Assembly: GCA_963831705.1 (NCBI GenBank)
Contig: CAWHRE010000010.1
Coordinates: 930,001-994,000, forward strand
Reading direction: 5' to 3'
Length of the DNA: 64,000 bases
Source of the DNA: DASQPR01 sp963831705
GTDB taxonomy: Bacteria > Actinomycetota > Actinomycetes > Mycobacteriales > Micromonosporaceae
The notes under the pieces were generated by a model that saw only the letters and a list, made by a program, of their open reading frames with translations, searched no databases and had not been told where the DNA came from. This document shows, piece after piece, positions 19,993 through 28,059 of the stretch. The stretch's first letter is position 1; every line of letters starts with the position of its first letter. A program made the translations under genes and the position numbers.

Positions 19993-21207
19993 TTAGGACA
20001 GCTTCGCGGCGAGGTTGTCGTTGAGCGCATTCATGAATTCGTCGGTCGACAACCACGGCGCGTCGCGGCCGATCAGCAGCGCGAGGTCCTTCGTCATCTG
20101 GCCACCCTCGACCGTGTCGACACAGACTCGCTCCAGCGTCTGGGCGAACTCGGTGACGGCCGGCGTACCGTCCAGCTTGCCGCGGAACGCCAAGCCCTGC
20201 GTCCAGGCGAAGATCGACGCGATCGGGTTCGTCGACGTCTTCTCACCCTTCTGCCACTGCCGGTAGTGCCGCGTCACAGTGCCGTGCGCCGCCTCCGCCT
20301 CACACGTCTTGCCGTCCGGCGTCATCAGAACGGACGTCATCAGGCCGAGCGAACCGAAGCCCTGCGCGACCGTGTCGGACTGCACGTCGCCGTCGTAGTT
20401 CTTGCACGCCCAGACGAAGCCGCCTTCCCACTTGAGCGCGGCGGCGACCATGTCGTCGATCAGCCGGTGCTCGTACGTGATGCCGGCCGCCTTGAAGTCC
20501 GCCGCAAACTCGGCCTCGAACACCTCGGCGAAGATGTCCTTGAAGCGACCGTCGTACGCCTTGAGGATCGTGTTCTTCGTGGAGAGGTAGACCGGCCACT
20601 TGCGGTCCAGGCCGTATCGCAACGATGCGCGCGCGAAGTCGCGGATCGAGTCGTCGAAGTTGTACATGCCCATCGCAACGCCACCACCGGCGAAGTCGGC
20701 GACCGTGAGCTCCATCGGCTCGCCACCGCCATCCGGCGTGTACGTGATGGTCACCTTGCCCGGACCGGGTACTACGAAGTCGGTTGCCTTGTACTGGTCA
20801 CCGTGGGCATGACGACCGATCACGATCGGCTTCGTCCAACCCGGCACCAGCCGCGGCACGTTGCTCATCACGATCGGCTCGCGGAACACGACGCCACCGA
20901 GAATGTTGCGGATCGTGCCGTTCGGGGAGCGCCACATCTTCTTCAGGCCGAACTCCTCGACGCGCGCCTCGTCCGGCGTGATCGTCGCGCACTTGACGCC
21001 GACGCCATGCCGCTTGATCGCGTTAGCGGAGTCGATCGTGACCTGGTCGTCGGTCGCGTCCCGGTGTTCGATGCCGAGGTCGTAGTACTCGAGATCCACA
21101 TCCAGGTACGGCAGGATCAGCTGCTCCCGGATCTGCTTCCAGATGATCCGGGTCATTTCGTCGCCGTCGAGCTCGACGACCGGGTTTTCTACCTTGATCT
21201 TGGCCAT
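19993..21207 (-). CDS. icd: NADP-dependent isocitrate dehydrogenase
   Basis: This TCA-cycle enzyme oxidises isocitrate to 2-oxoglutarate with NADP. It has 404 residues, the length of the homodimeric IDH1-type enzyme. Key segments are ELDGDEMTRIIWKQIRE, STKNTILKAYDGRFKDIF (substrate loop and catalytic Lys region), LIDDMVAAALKWEGGFVW with the metal ligands, KNYDGDVQSDTVAQGFGSLG, and the cofactor segment EAEAAHGTVTRHYRQ. I chose the ATG at 21207 because GAGAGGAG lies just upstream and the family starts with MAKIKV. It is monocistronic; 2-oxoglutarate-side genes sucC/sucD lie elsewhere in the window. Confidence 0.95.
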   Translation of the reverse strand: MAKIKVENPVVELDGDEMTRIIWKQIREQLILPYLDVDLEYYDLGIEHRDATDDQVTIDSANAIKRHGVGVKCATITPDEARVEEFGLKKMWRSPNGTIRNILGGVVFREPIVMSNVPRLVPGWTKPIVIGRHAHGDQYKATDFVVPGPGKVTITYTPDGGGEPMELTVADFAGGGVAMGMYNFDDSIRDFARASLRYGLDRKWPVYLSTKNTILKAYDGRFKDIFAEVFEAEFAADFKAAGITYEHRLIDDMVAAALKWEGGFVWACKNYDGDVQSDTVAQGFGSLGLMTSVLMTPDGKTCEAEAAHGTVTRHYRQWQKGEKTSTNPIASIFAWTQGLAFRGKLDGTPAVTEFAQTLERVCVDTVEGGQMTKDLALLIGRDAPWLSTDEFMNALNDNLAAKLS

Positions 21208-21298
21208 GCGCCTGGCGCTCCTCTCGAATTCATTAAGCAGTACGAGCGTACTGGAAGACGCAACAGAGACACAGCCGGGCCTTAAATCACACCGAAAC

Positions 21299-21793
21299 CT
21301 ACGACAGGAGTCCGCGCCCAGCGACGAACGCTCGCAACTCCGCATATGCCGACTCGCCGGCGCAGTCCCGATCGACTACCACCACCGGTTGCTTTCCGGA
21401 ACGCAGAATCAAGAACGCACCACGTTCCTCGGCGCTCGCGATCACGGCCCAGTTGTGAGCGACCCGGCCGTCCTTCGAGAGGGTTCGCAAACCTTCATCG
21501 GCAAACTCGCTGACAATCACATTGCCGCCGGGACCTTCCAAGGCCCGGGCCGTGCGCCAGATCAGGAACCAGGAGAGCGCCGCATAGTAGACGCCCACCG
21601 CCAGGCAGACCGTAGCGAGGAACTCGCTATCGATATCGAGGTGGTGCACGTTCGCGGCCACAATCAACGCGCCAACCGCCAAGAACACCACGGCGTACAA
21701 CCGAAGCTTTCGGAAGAGCTTCCGGTTGACCGCGCGCACGCGTGCTCGGCGGTGGGCCATGTCGTGGCCTCGACATTCCAGACGAACCTGCAC
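21299..21793 (-). CDS. YcxB-like small membrane protein (paralogue 1)
   Basis: The protein has 164 residues. Two membrane helices (LRLYAVVFLAVGALIVAA and TVCLAVGVYYAALSWFLI) are followed by a cytoplasmic C-terminal domain. That domain contains VAHNWAVIASAEERGAFLIL and ends ELRAFVAGRGLL, as in YcxB-type proteins. The function of the family is unknown. It lies 13 bases downstream of a paralogue with the same layout, and both are on the minus strand. Start uncertain: GTG at 21793 aligns with the paralogue, while an ATG at 21760 has GAGG upstream. Confidence 0.65.
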   Translation of the reverse strand: MQVRLECRGHDMAHRRARVRAVNRKLFRKLRLYAVVFLAVGALIVAANVHHLDIDSEFLATVCLAVGVYYAALSWFLIWRTARALEGPGGNVIVSEFADEGLRTLSKDGRVAHNWAVIASAEERGAFLILRSGKQPVVVVDRDCAGESAYAELRAFVAGRGLLS

Positions 21794-21806
21794 GACTGCT
21801 CAAACC

Positions 21807-22343
21807 TCAAATCTTGATCTTGTACGCCTGCGGCAGCAAGCCGCGGCCGACCAGGAACATTCGGAGTTCCGCAGCAGACTGGGCTCCGGCACACAGCAGG
21901 CAGATCGCCACGATGGCCGCGCCCTTCTTGTTGCGCAGGATCAACACATTGCGACTCTGCTCGGCCGAGTGAACGCCGGACCAGTAGTGGACGATCTGCG
22001 TACCCGGAAGATCGATAGCGACTTCGTCGTCGGTCACGGTGTATCGCGTGGACCATCGCGACTGAGTGGCGAAGATTCGCCTCGCGCCGGCGTTCGCGAC
22101 GCGAAGCGGCCAGACGGCCGCCAGCGCAATCAGCAGCACGAAATAGATGCCGAGCAACGATGCAGCGGAGTCGTCCCAATCGCCGTTCACGATGATCACC
22201 AGTGTCGGGATACCGAGAAACGCGATGATGCCGATCAGCGCAATCAGCCATCGCCGATGGGTCGCCGGACGGTTCATCGTCCAGAGTCGCTGCCGCAACG
22301 TGCGGACGGTCTCGTGCGGCGTGGTGATCCATTCAAGGTGCAC
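21807..22343 (-). CDS. YcxB-like small membrane protein (paralogue 2)
   Basis: The protein has 178 residues. A short N-terminal segment (MHLEWITTPHETVRTLRQR) is followed by two membrane helices and a C-terminal YcxB-like domain with IVHYWSGVHSAEQSRNVLIL and ELRMFLVGRGLLPQAY. The C-terminal endings of the two neighbours (ELRxFxxGRGLL) show a tandem duplication followed by strong divergence. No catalytic residues are visible. It probably forms a two-gene operon with the paralogue. Confidence 0.65.
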   Translation of the reverse strand: MHLEWITTPHETVRTLRQRLWTMNRPATHRRWLIALIGIIAFLGIPTLVIIVNGDWDDSAASLLGIYFVLLIALAAVWPLRVANAGARRIFATQSRWSTRYTVTDDEVAIDLPGTQIVHYWSGVHSAEQSRNVLILRNKKGAAIVAICLLCAGAQSAAELRMFLVGRGLLPQAYKIKI

Positions 22344-22468
22344 GCGAGGAGCGTAGGGACTTCACGATCTTCGCGCTATCCGCGATTGACCCGAAATTCC
22401 ACCCGACCGAGCGAAATCACGTTTCCGCAGGTTGTCGAGTTGCGAATCACTGGATAACCTCACGGCTT

Positions 22469-23131
22469 GTGGCGAGCAGCACGATTGAGCAGCGTTTGAC
22501 CCGACAGCGACGGTCTCGCCGGGTATGGATCATCTATGCGATTCCGTTGGCATTGCTGGTTTTGCGGGGCGTGTTCGACTTCGCGTTCGATCGCGCCACC
22601 GGCCGGCTTGTTCAGCTCGTCAGCCAGCTGATGCATGGGGACGCCAGGTTGATGGCGGTGGCCGGACTACTCACCGTCGCGTACGCCCCGCTGGCCGTCG
22701 CGGTCGCGGTGGAAGACCGTCGAGCCTGGTTCGGCCGACCGGTTGCGCCGACATCGCCCGCCGACACCGGCGTCATCCACATGACCACGCGGGCTCGAGC
22801 CGGTTCCGGCCACAAGGTTGCTCGGCGCCCGATCCTGCACTGGGTACGGCGAGCCCCGCTGGCGATCGCCGTACTGGCCGCGATCCTGTTCTGGCCACTG
22901 ACCGGCGCCTCGATGTCTCGGCACTGGCTGGCCTACCCGGGCGGGCACGCGTTCGCCGACGGGTGGCGAATCGGCCTGGTCGCGGCGGCACTCGGAGCGC
23001 TGATCGTGCTGGCCGAGCCATGGATCACCGCGGCGGCCGCACACCGGCGATGGCTTCCGAGCGCGACAGTCCGCATGGCCACGAACGTCCTACCGCTACT
23101 AGGCGTGATCGCCGCCGCGCTCTTGGCCTGA
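22469..23131 (+). CDS. Hypothetical membrane protein
   Basis: The protein has 220 residues and a short basic N-terminus. Four to five membrane helices are predicted (for example IIYAIPLALLVLRGVFDF, LTVAYAPLAVAVAV and the last one ending LLGVIAAALLA). A cytoplasmic loop of about 50 residues containing ARAGSGHKVARRP lies between helices two and three. I do not recognise the family. The GTG at 22469 lacks a ribosome site. TAACCT ends eight bases before it, and TTGTCG stands 17 bases further up, which fits a promoter for a nearly leaderless transcript. Confidence 0.6.
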   Translation: MASSTIEQRLTRQRRSRRVWIIYAIPLALLVLRGVFDFAFDRATGRLVQLVSQLMHGDARLMAVAGLLTVAYAPLAVAVAVEDRRAWFGRPVAPTSPADTGVIHMTTRARAGSGHKVARRPILHWVRRAPLAIAVLAAILFWPLTGASMSRHWLAYPGGHAFADGWRIGLVAAALGALIVLAEPWITAAAAHRRWLPSATVRMATNVLPLLGVIAAALLA

Positions 23132-23133
23132 GC

Positions 23134-23217
23134 GTGATCGCGAATCTTGGAACGTGAACCCGATCATTTAGCCAAGATCACAGCACTGGCCGTCCACTCG
23201 TGCCAAGATCTGCGATC
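23134..23217. repeat. Palindromic repeat, family 2, copy 1
   Basis: GTGATCGCGAATCTTGG at 23134-23150 is complementary, with two changes, to CCAAGATCTGCGATC at 23203-23217. The internal sequence (AAGATCACAGCACTGG, then CACTCGTGCCAAGAT) aligns with the element at 50211-50295 over its whole length. It begins three bases after the stop of the membrane-protein gene. Confidence 0.75.
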
Positions 23218-23260
23218 TTTGTACAGGCCGTGCCAAGATCTGCAATCTTTGTGCGGGCCG
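23201..23260. repeat. Two direct 30-base repeats
   Basis: TGCCAAGATCTGCRATCTTT plus ten more bases occurs twice in tandem, at 23201-23230 and 23231-23260, with three differences. The first unit contains the right arm of the family 2 palindrome, so the arm appears to have been duplicated after insertion. Confidence 0.85.
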
Positions 23261-23306
23261 GCGGTGCGTCGTGACGCCAATCCGAGCACTTCAGCGCCCA
23301 AGATCG

Positions 23307-23345
23307 CGAAAGGGTCGGCCACCTCAACGGCGGCCGACCCTTTCG
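23307..23345 (-). terminator. Terminator hairpin of mdh
   Basis: CGAAAGGGTCGGCC at 23307-23320 and GGCCGACCCTTTCG at 23332-23345 form a perfect 14-bp stem with an 11-base loop, 12 bases beyond the mdh stop on the minus strand. Confidence 0.85.
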
Positions 23346-23357
23346 TACGTACGGGGA

Positions 23358-24308
23358 CTACATGTTCGCTACGTCGGCCTGCTTCGCGCGTACCGCCTCG
23401 GCGGCCTCCTTCAGCGACGCCAGCTCGCCGTCGGTGAGCGTGGTCTCGACGACCTTGCGGACGCCACCGGCGCCCAGCTCGCCGAGCACACCGAGGTAGA
23501 CACCGGAGATGCCGAACTGTCCGTCGACCCAGGCGCAGACCGGAATGACCTCGCCCGAGTCGGTCGCAACGGCACGCGCCATCCGCGCGGCGGCGGCCGA
23601 GGGCGCGTAGTACGCCGAACCGGTCTTCAGCAGCGCGACGATCTCGGCGCCGCCGTTGCGCGTACGCACGACCAGCTCTTCGATCTTGTCCGCGTCCATC
23701 ACCTCGGTGAGCGGCTTGCCATCGACCGTGCAGTGCGACGGGACCGGCACCATCGTGTCGCCGTGCGAGCCGAGCGTCAGCGTCTTGACCGACTTGACCG
23801 GGACGCCAAGCGCGACCGCGACCGAGTTCGTGAAGCGGGCCGTGTCGAGGACGCCGGCCTGGCCGAGTACGCGCTCCTTCGGGAAACCGGTCGCGGCCTG
23901 CGCGAGTGCGGTCATCTCGTCCAGCGGGTTCGATACGACGATCACGACGGCGTTCGGCGCGTACTTCGCGATGTTCTCGCTGACCGAGCGAACGATCTTC
24001 GAGTTCACCTCGAGCAGGTCCATCCGGCTCATGCCCGGCTTGCGCGGCAGGCCGGCCGTGATCACGACGACGTCGGAGCCTTCGATCGCCTCGTAGCCCT
24101 CGCCGTTCGGGCCGGTCGTGACGCCAACGACGGTCGTCTCGAAACCCTCGATCGGGCGGGACTGGTTGATGTCCAGAGCGATGCCGGCGGGCTTGCCGTC
24201 GACGATGTCGGTGAGGACGACCGTCTCGAAGACGTCGTACTCAGCCAGGCGCTGCGCGGTGGTCGTGCCGTAGAACCCGGCTCCGACGACGGTTACCTTC
24301 TTGCCCAT
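23358..24308 (-). CDS. mdh: Malate dehydrogenase, LDH-like type
   Basis: The enzyme interconverts malate and oxaloacetate with NAD in the TCA cycle. It has 316 residues. The NAD-binding motif is VVGAGFYGTTTAQRL. The substrate loop LPRKPGMSRMDLL carries the Arg that selects malate. VVVSNPLDEMT and the catalytic His in LGSHGDTMVPVP follow. The last segment includes GVYLGVLGELGAGGVRKVVE. This is the lactate dehydrogenase-like (type 3) form. It is transcribed alone on the minus strand between folD upstream and its terminator. Confidence 0.93.
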   Translation of the reverse strand: MGKKVTVVGAGFYGTTTAQRLAEYDVFETVVLTDIVDGKPAGIALDINQSRPIEGFETTVVGVTTGPNGEGYEAIEGSDVVVITAGLPRKPGMSRMDLLEVNSKIVRSVSENIAKYAPNAVVIVVSNPLDEMTALAQAATGFPKERVLGQAGVLDTARFTNSVAVALGVPVKSVKTLTLGSHGDTMVPVPSHCTVDGKPLTEVMDADKIEELVVRTRNGGAEIVALLKTGSAYYAPSAAAARMARAVATDSGEVIPVCAWVDGQFGISGVYLGVLGELGAGGVRKVVETTLTDGELASLKEAAEAVRAKQADVANM

Positions 24309-24407
24309 CGATACAACATCTCCCTATTTGTGGTCAACGCTCGCACCTTAACCCGGCTTCAGCGAGCGTGGATGTGTCAGGGTGCCGAGTGTGGTAAACG
24401 TCGCGAA

Positions 24408-25271
24408 TCACATGGCGGCCTCGGCCAACTCCACCACGTTCGTCAACAACATCGCCCGAGTCATCAAGCCAACGCCACCAGGCATCGGAGCAAGGTAACC
24501 GGCCTTCTCCCGGACGTCCGGCGCAACGTCGCCGACGAGCTTCGACGAACCATCGGCCTGGGTCACGCGGGAAATGCCAACGTCCAGAACGGCTGCGCCG
24601 GAACGGATCATGTCGGCAGTGATCAGGCCCGGTACGCCGGCCGCCGCCACCACGATGTCCGCGGTTCGCGTATGCGCGGCCAGGTCGCGGGTACCGGTGT
24701 GGCACAGCGTGACCGTGGCGTTCTCGCTTTTCCGAGTCAGGAGCAGCCCGAGCGGTCGCCCGACGGTCGTACCGCGGCCGACGATCACGACTTCGGCGCC
24801 GGCAATTGGCACGTCGTAGCGGCGGAGCAGTTCGACGATGCCGCGCGGCGTGCAGGGCAGCGGTGCCGCCTTACCGAGTACGAGCCGGCCGAGGTTCACC
24901 GGATGCAGTCCATCGGCGTCCTTCGCCGGGTCGACCGCTTCGAGCACTGCGACCTCGTCGAGACCCTTGGGCAGCGGCAACTGCACGATGTATCCGGCGC
25001 AGGCCGGATCCGCGTTCAGTTCGGCTATCGCGGCGAGCACGTCATCTTGCGTCGCGGTCGCCGGGAGATCGCGACGAATCGACGTGATGCCGAGTTCGGC
25101 ACAGTCACGGTGCTTGCCCGCGACGTACGAGTGGGAGCCCGGATCGTCGCCGACCAGCACCGTCCCGAGGCCGGGTACGTGACCCGCGTCGGTCAGCGCT
25201 TTCACGCGTACCCGCAGCTCGTCCTTGATCTTGGCGAGGGTGGCTTTGCCGTCCAGAATCGTCGCGCTCAC
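24408..25271 (-). CDS. folD: Bifunctional methylenetetrahydrofolate dehydrogenase/cyclohydrolase
   Basis: FolD converts 5,10-methylene-THF to 10-formyl-THF through methenyl-THF and feeds purine synthesis. It has 287 residues. The catalytic Lys lies in SYVAGKHRDCAELGI. Other conserved parts are IVQLPLPKG, DADGLHPVNLGRL, CTPRGIVELL, the NADP site VVIVGRGTTVGRPLG, and PMPGGVGLMTRAML near the end. I chose the GTG at 25271 because the conserved protein starts there (SATILDGKA). The longer open frame upstream is low-complexity and antisense to the peptide transporter promoter region. Confidence 0.93.
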   Translation of the reverse strand: MSATILDGKATLAKIKDELRVRVKALTDAGHVPGLGTVLVGDDPGSHSYVAGKHRDCAELGITSIRRDLPATATQDDVLAAIAELNADPACAGYIVQLPLPKGLDEVAVLEAVDPAKDADGLHPVNLGRLVLGKAAPLPCTPRGIVELLRRYDVPIAGAEVVIVGRGTTVGRPLGLLLTRKSENATVTLCHTGTRDLAAHTRTADIVVAAAGVPGLITADMIRSGAAVLDVGISRVTQADGSSKLVGDVAPDVREKAGYLAPMPGGVGLMTRAMLLTNVVELAEAAM

Positions 25272-25431
25272 GTGGAGCAATCCTGCCACGTGGCCTAGCC
25301 AGGCCGTAGACGGACCACTACAGATACGTAAAGACCTCGTCAGACTGTGCCCGATGTGGGGCATACTTCGCTTATGTCCAGCTGTGCGCGCGGGCCGTTC
25401 CGAAAGCGCGCGCATGTCGAGGGGATTTGTC

Positions 25432-27069
25432 ATGCGGATTCGTAAGCGCGTTGCGTTGATGATGGTGCCGCTGGTCGCGGTCGTGGGACTTGCTGCCTGT
25501 GGGAGCAGCGGTGGTGGCTCGGGTGGATCCGGCGGTACGCCGAACCCGAGCGGCATCGTGAGTATCGGCATCGGCGAACCGCAGCATCTCCTGCCCTCGA
25601 ACTCGACCGACACGAACGGGAACCAGGTTCTGGTCGCACTGTTTGACCCGCTGGTGCGCTACGACGCGCAGAACAAGCCGGTCGAGTTCGCCGCGAATTC
25701 GATCACCACGACGAACTCGAAGGTCTGGGACATCAAGCTGAATCCGGCCTACAAGTTCAGCAACGGCGACCCGGTGACCTCGCAGGACTACATCAACGCG
25801 TGGAACTACGCGGCGTACGCACCGAACGGACAGGGCACGAACTACTACTTCGCGCACATCGAGGGCTACGACACCCTGAACCCGGCCAACACGAAGTCGA
25901 CGCCGGTGGCGAAGACGATGAACGGACTCAAGGTGATCAGCCCGACCGAGTTCCAGGTCACGCTGGCCACGCCGTACGCCGACTTCAAGACGTCGCTCGG
26001 CTACACCGCGTTCCTGCCGCTTCCGAAACAGGCGTTCACGTCCAGCGGCACGATCGTGCCCGGCTTCGAGGACCACCTGATCGGCGACGGCGCGTTCAAG
26101 ATGACGGCGGCCGGATGGCAGCACAACAAGGAGATCGACGTCGTCCGGACCAGCACGTACGGCGGAACCGCGGTACCGAAGATCGGTGGCGTGGATTTCC
26201 GCAGCTACGGTGACCTGTCCACGGCGTACCGCGACGTACAGACCGGCGCGCTGGACATCCTGCCGAACCCCGCCACCGCAGACCTGGCGAACGCACAGGC
26301 CGACTTCGGTGACCGCTACAAGCACAGCCCGTCGTCGGCATTCCAGTTCCTGGCATTCCCGACGTACGACAAGAACTACTCGAACGTGAACGTGCGCAAG
26401 GCGATCTCGATGGCGATCGACCGGGACGCGATCATCCGGACCATCTTCTCGAACACGCAGGTGTCGGCTCGATCGTTCGTCTCGCCGGTGCTCCCGGGCT
26501 ACCGCGCGAACGTTTGCGGTACGCCATGCACCTACGACCCGGTCGCGGCGAAGGCGCTCTACACCGCGAATGGCGGCCCTGCGTCGCTGACGATCACGTA
26601 CAACGCGGACGGCGGCCACAAGGAGTGGGTCGAGGCGACCTGCAATCAGCTGGAGCAGAACCTCGGCGTGAACTGCATCTCAAACCCCGTACCGCAGTTC
26701 GCGGATCTGCTCACTCAGGTCGAGCAGAAGAAGCCCGGAATCGGCATGTTCCGCCTCGGCTGGGTGATGGACTACCCGTCGATGGAGGACTACCTGACGC
26801 CGCTGTACAGCACGCATGGCTCGTCGAACTACTACGGATACAGCAACCCGCAGTTCGACCAGCTCGTCCAGACCGGCTCGCAGCAGCCGACCCAGGACGC
26901 CGCGATCAAGTTCTACCAGCAGGCCGAGAACATCCTCGCGCAGGATCTGCCGGTTATCCCGTTGCGATTCGGGCAGAACAACTTCGTGTTCTCGACCTTC
27001 ATGAGCAACGTGAACATGGACCTGTTCTCGAACGTGGTGCTGTACAACCTGACGACCACGCGCAAGTGA
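25432..27069 (+). CDS. Oligopeptide ABC transporter substrate-binding lipoprotein
   Basis: This is an extracytoplasmic receptor of 545 residues, SBP family 5 (OppA/DppA). The signal peptide (RKRVALMMVPLVAVVGL) ends in the lipobox LAAC, and a Ser/Gly spacer follows. Domain hallmarks are NSITTTNSKVWDIKLNPAYKFS-type motifs near residue 90, NGDPVTSQDYINAWNYAA, and NVRKAISMAIDRDAI near residue 320. GWVMDYPSMEDYL and PLRFGQNNFV are near the end. The ATG at 25432 has GAGGGG upstream. It is the first gene of a five-gene operon (SBP, two permeases, two ATPases). Confidence 0.93.
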   Translation: MRIRKRVALMMVPLVAVVGLAACGSSGGGSGGSGGTPNPSGIVSIGIGEPQHLLPSNSTDTNGNQVLVALFDPLVRYDAQNKPVEFAANSITTTNSKVWDIKLNPAYKFSNGDPVTSQDYINAWNYAAYAPNGQGTNYYFAHIEGYDTLNPANTKSTPVAKTMNGLKVISPTEFQVTLATPYADFKTSLGYTAFLPLPKQAFTSSGTIVPGFEDHLIGDGAFKMTAAGWQHNKEIDVVRTSTYGGTAVPKIGGVDFRSYGDLSTAYRDVQTGALDILPNPATADLANAQADFGDRYKHSPSSAFQFLAFPTYDKNYSNVNVRKAISMAIDRDAIIRTIFSNTQVSARSFVSPVLPGYRANVCGTPCTYDPVAAKALYTANGGPASLTITYNADGGHKEWVEATCNQLEQNLGVNCISNPVPQFADLLTQVEQKKPGIGMFRLGWVMDYPSMEDYLTPLYSTHGSSNYYGYSNPQFDQLVQTGSQQPTQDAAIKFYQQAENILAQDLPVIPLRFGQNNFVFSTFMSNVNMDLFSNVVLYNLTTTRK

Positions 27070-27076
27070 CGCGGCG

Positions 27077-28009
27077 ATGTTCCGATATCTGATTCGGCGC
27101 ATATTACAGATGATCTTGGCGTTCTTCGGAACCACCCTGATCGTCTATGCCCTGATGTTCGCCGCGCAGAGTGATCCGATCCAGGCGCTGGCCGGTGAGA
27201 AGCCGGTCAGCCCGGCCGAGCGCGCTTACCTGACGGCCTACTACCACCTGGACAAGACCGGATTCGGCGGGTTCCTGTACCGCTACTGGGACTTCATCCA
27301 GCATCTTCTGCGCGGCCAGCTCGGTCTGAGCCTGTCCGGGCGGCCGATCTCGGCGATCATCTCGAACGCGGTCCCGTACACGCTCGAGTTGGCCGCGATC
27401 GCGATCGTGCTGGTGATCGTGGTCGGCGTCGGCGCGGGGGTGATCGCCGGCATCAACAAGGGCGGCTGGTTCGACAATCTCACGCTGATTGCCACGCTCA
27501 TCGTGATCGGTCTGCCGGTCCTGGTGATCGGCTTCCTGTTGCAGTACTTCGTCGGCGTCAAGTGGGGTCTGCTGCCCCAGGCGTACAACTTCACGTTCAA
27601 GAGCCTGATCCTGCCGGGGATCGTGCTGGGGTCGCTCTCGCTCGCGACCGCACTGCGACTAACGAGCACGTCGGTGGATGAAAACCTCAATGCGGATTAT
27701 GTACGCACAGCCACGTCCAAGGGCCTGTCCCGCAACCGGGTAATCGGGGCGCACGTGCTGCGCAACTCGCTGATCCCCGTGGTCACGTTCATCGGTGTCG
27801 AACTCGGCAACCTGATGACCGGCGCGATCATCACCGAAACCATCTTCAACGTTCCAGGCATTGGTCGGGCGCTCCAGCTCGCGATCAACCAGCAGGACGG
27901 CCCGACCGTGGTCGCGATCGTCAGTGTGCTCGTCATCGTGTTCCTCGTCGCGAACCTCATCGTCGATCTGCTGTACGCCGTGCTTGATCCACGCATTCGC
28001 TACTCGTAA
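27077..28009 (+). CDS. Oligopeptide ABC transporter permease (OppB type)
   Basis: The permease has 310 residues and six predicted helices, starting MFRYLIRRILQMILAFFG as in OppB/DppB. The EAA loop that contacts the ATPases reads NADYVRTATSKGLSRNRVIGAHVLRNSL near residue 215. The end is VDLLYAVLDPRIRYS, the standard OppB ending. It starts seven bases after the substrate-binding protein stop, so the genes are co-transcribed. Confidence 0.95.
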   Translation: MFRYLIRRILQMILAFFGTTLIVYALMFAAQSDPIQALAGEKPVSPAERAYLTAYYHLDKTGFGGFLYRYWDFIQHLLRGQLGLSLSGRPISAIISNAVPYTLELAAIAIVLVIVVGVGAGVIAGINKGGWFDNLTLIATLIVIGLPVLVIGFLLQYFVGVKWGLLPQAYNFTFKSLILPGIVLGSLSLATALRLTSTSVDENLNADYVRTATSKGLSRNRVIGAHVLRNSLIPVVTFIGVELGNLMTGAIITETIFNVPGIGRALQLAINQQDGPTVVAIVSVLVIVFLVANLIVDLLYAVLDPRIRYS

Positions 28010-28059
28010 GGGGGCTGGACCTCGCATGAGATTCACAAGGGGGTGCGACCTCGCATGAG
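28008..28059 (+). repeat. Duplicated ribosome-binding/start region before the second permease
   Basis: AAGGGGGCTGGACCTCGCAT at 28008 and AAGGGGGTGCGACCTCGCAT at 28037 are near-identical 23-base units, six bases apart. Each contains a strong ribosome binding site and an ATG. The first ATG (28026) opens a 10-codon frame, MRFTRGCDLA. Its stop overlaps the true permease start as ATGA. The duplication therefore creates a mini-ORF coupled to the permease gene. Confidence 0.75.

Noticed and set aside
20266..21285. A 339-codon frame opposite icd
   Set aside because: Shadow of icd; His/Arg/Val-rich and without motifs.
23201..23260. Tandem 30-base repeats considered as a CRISPR array
   Set aside because: Only two units, no spacers between them and no cas genes.
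23271..25298. A 675-codon plus-strand frame
   Set aside because: It is antisense to mdh and folD, both clear enzymes, and has no recognisable domain.
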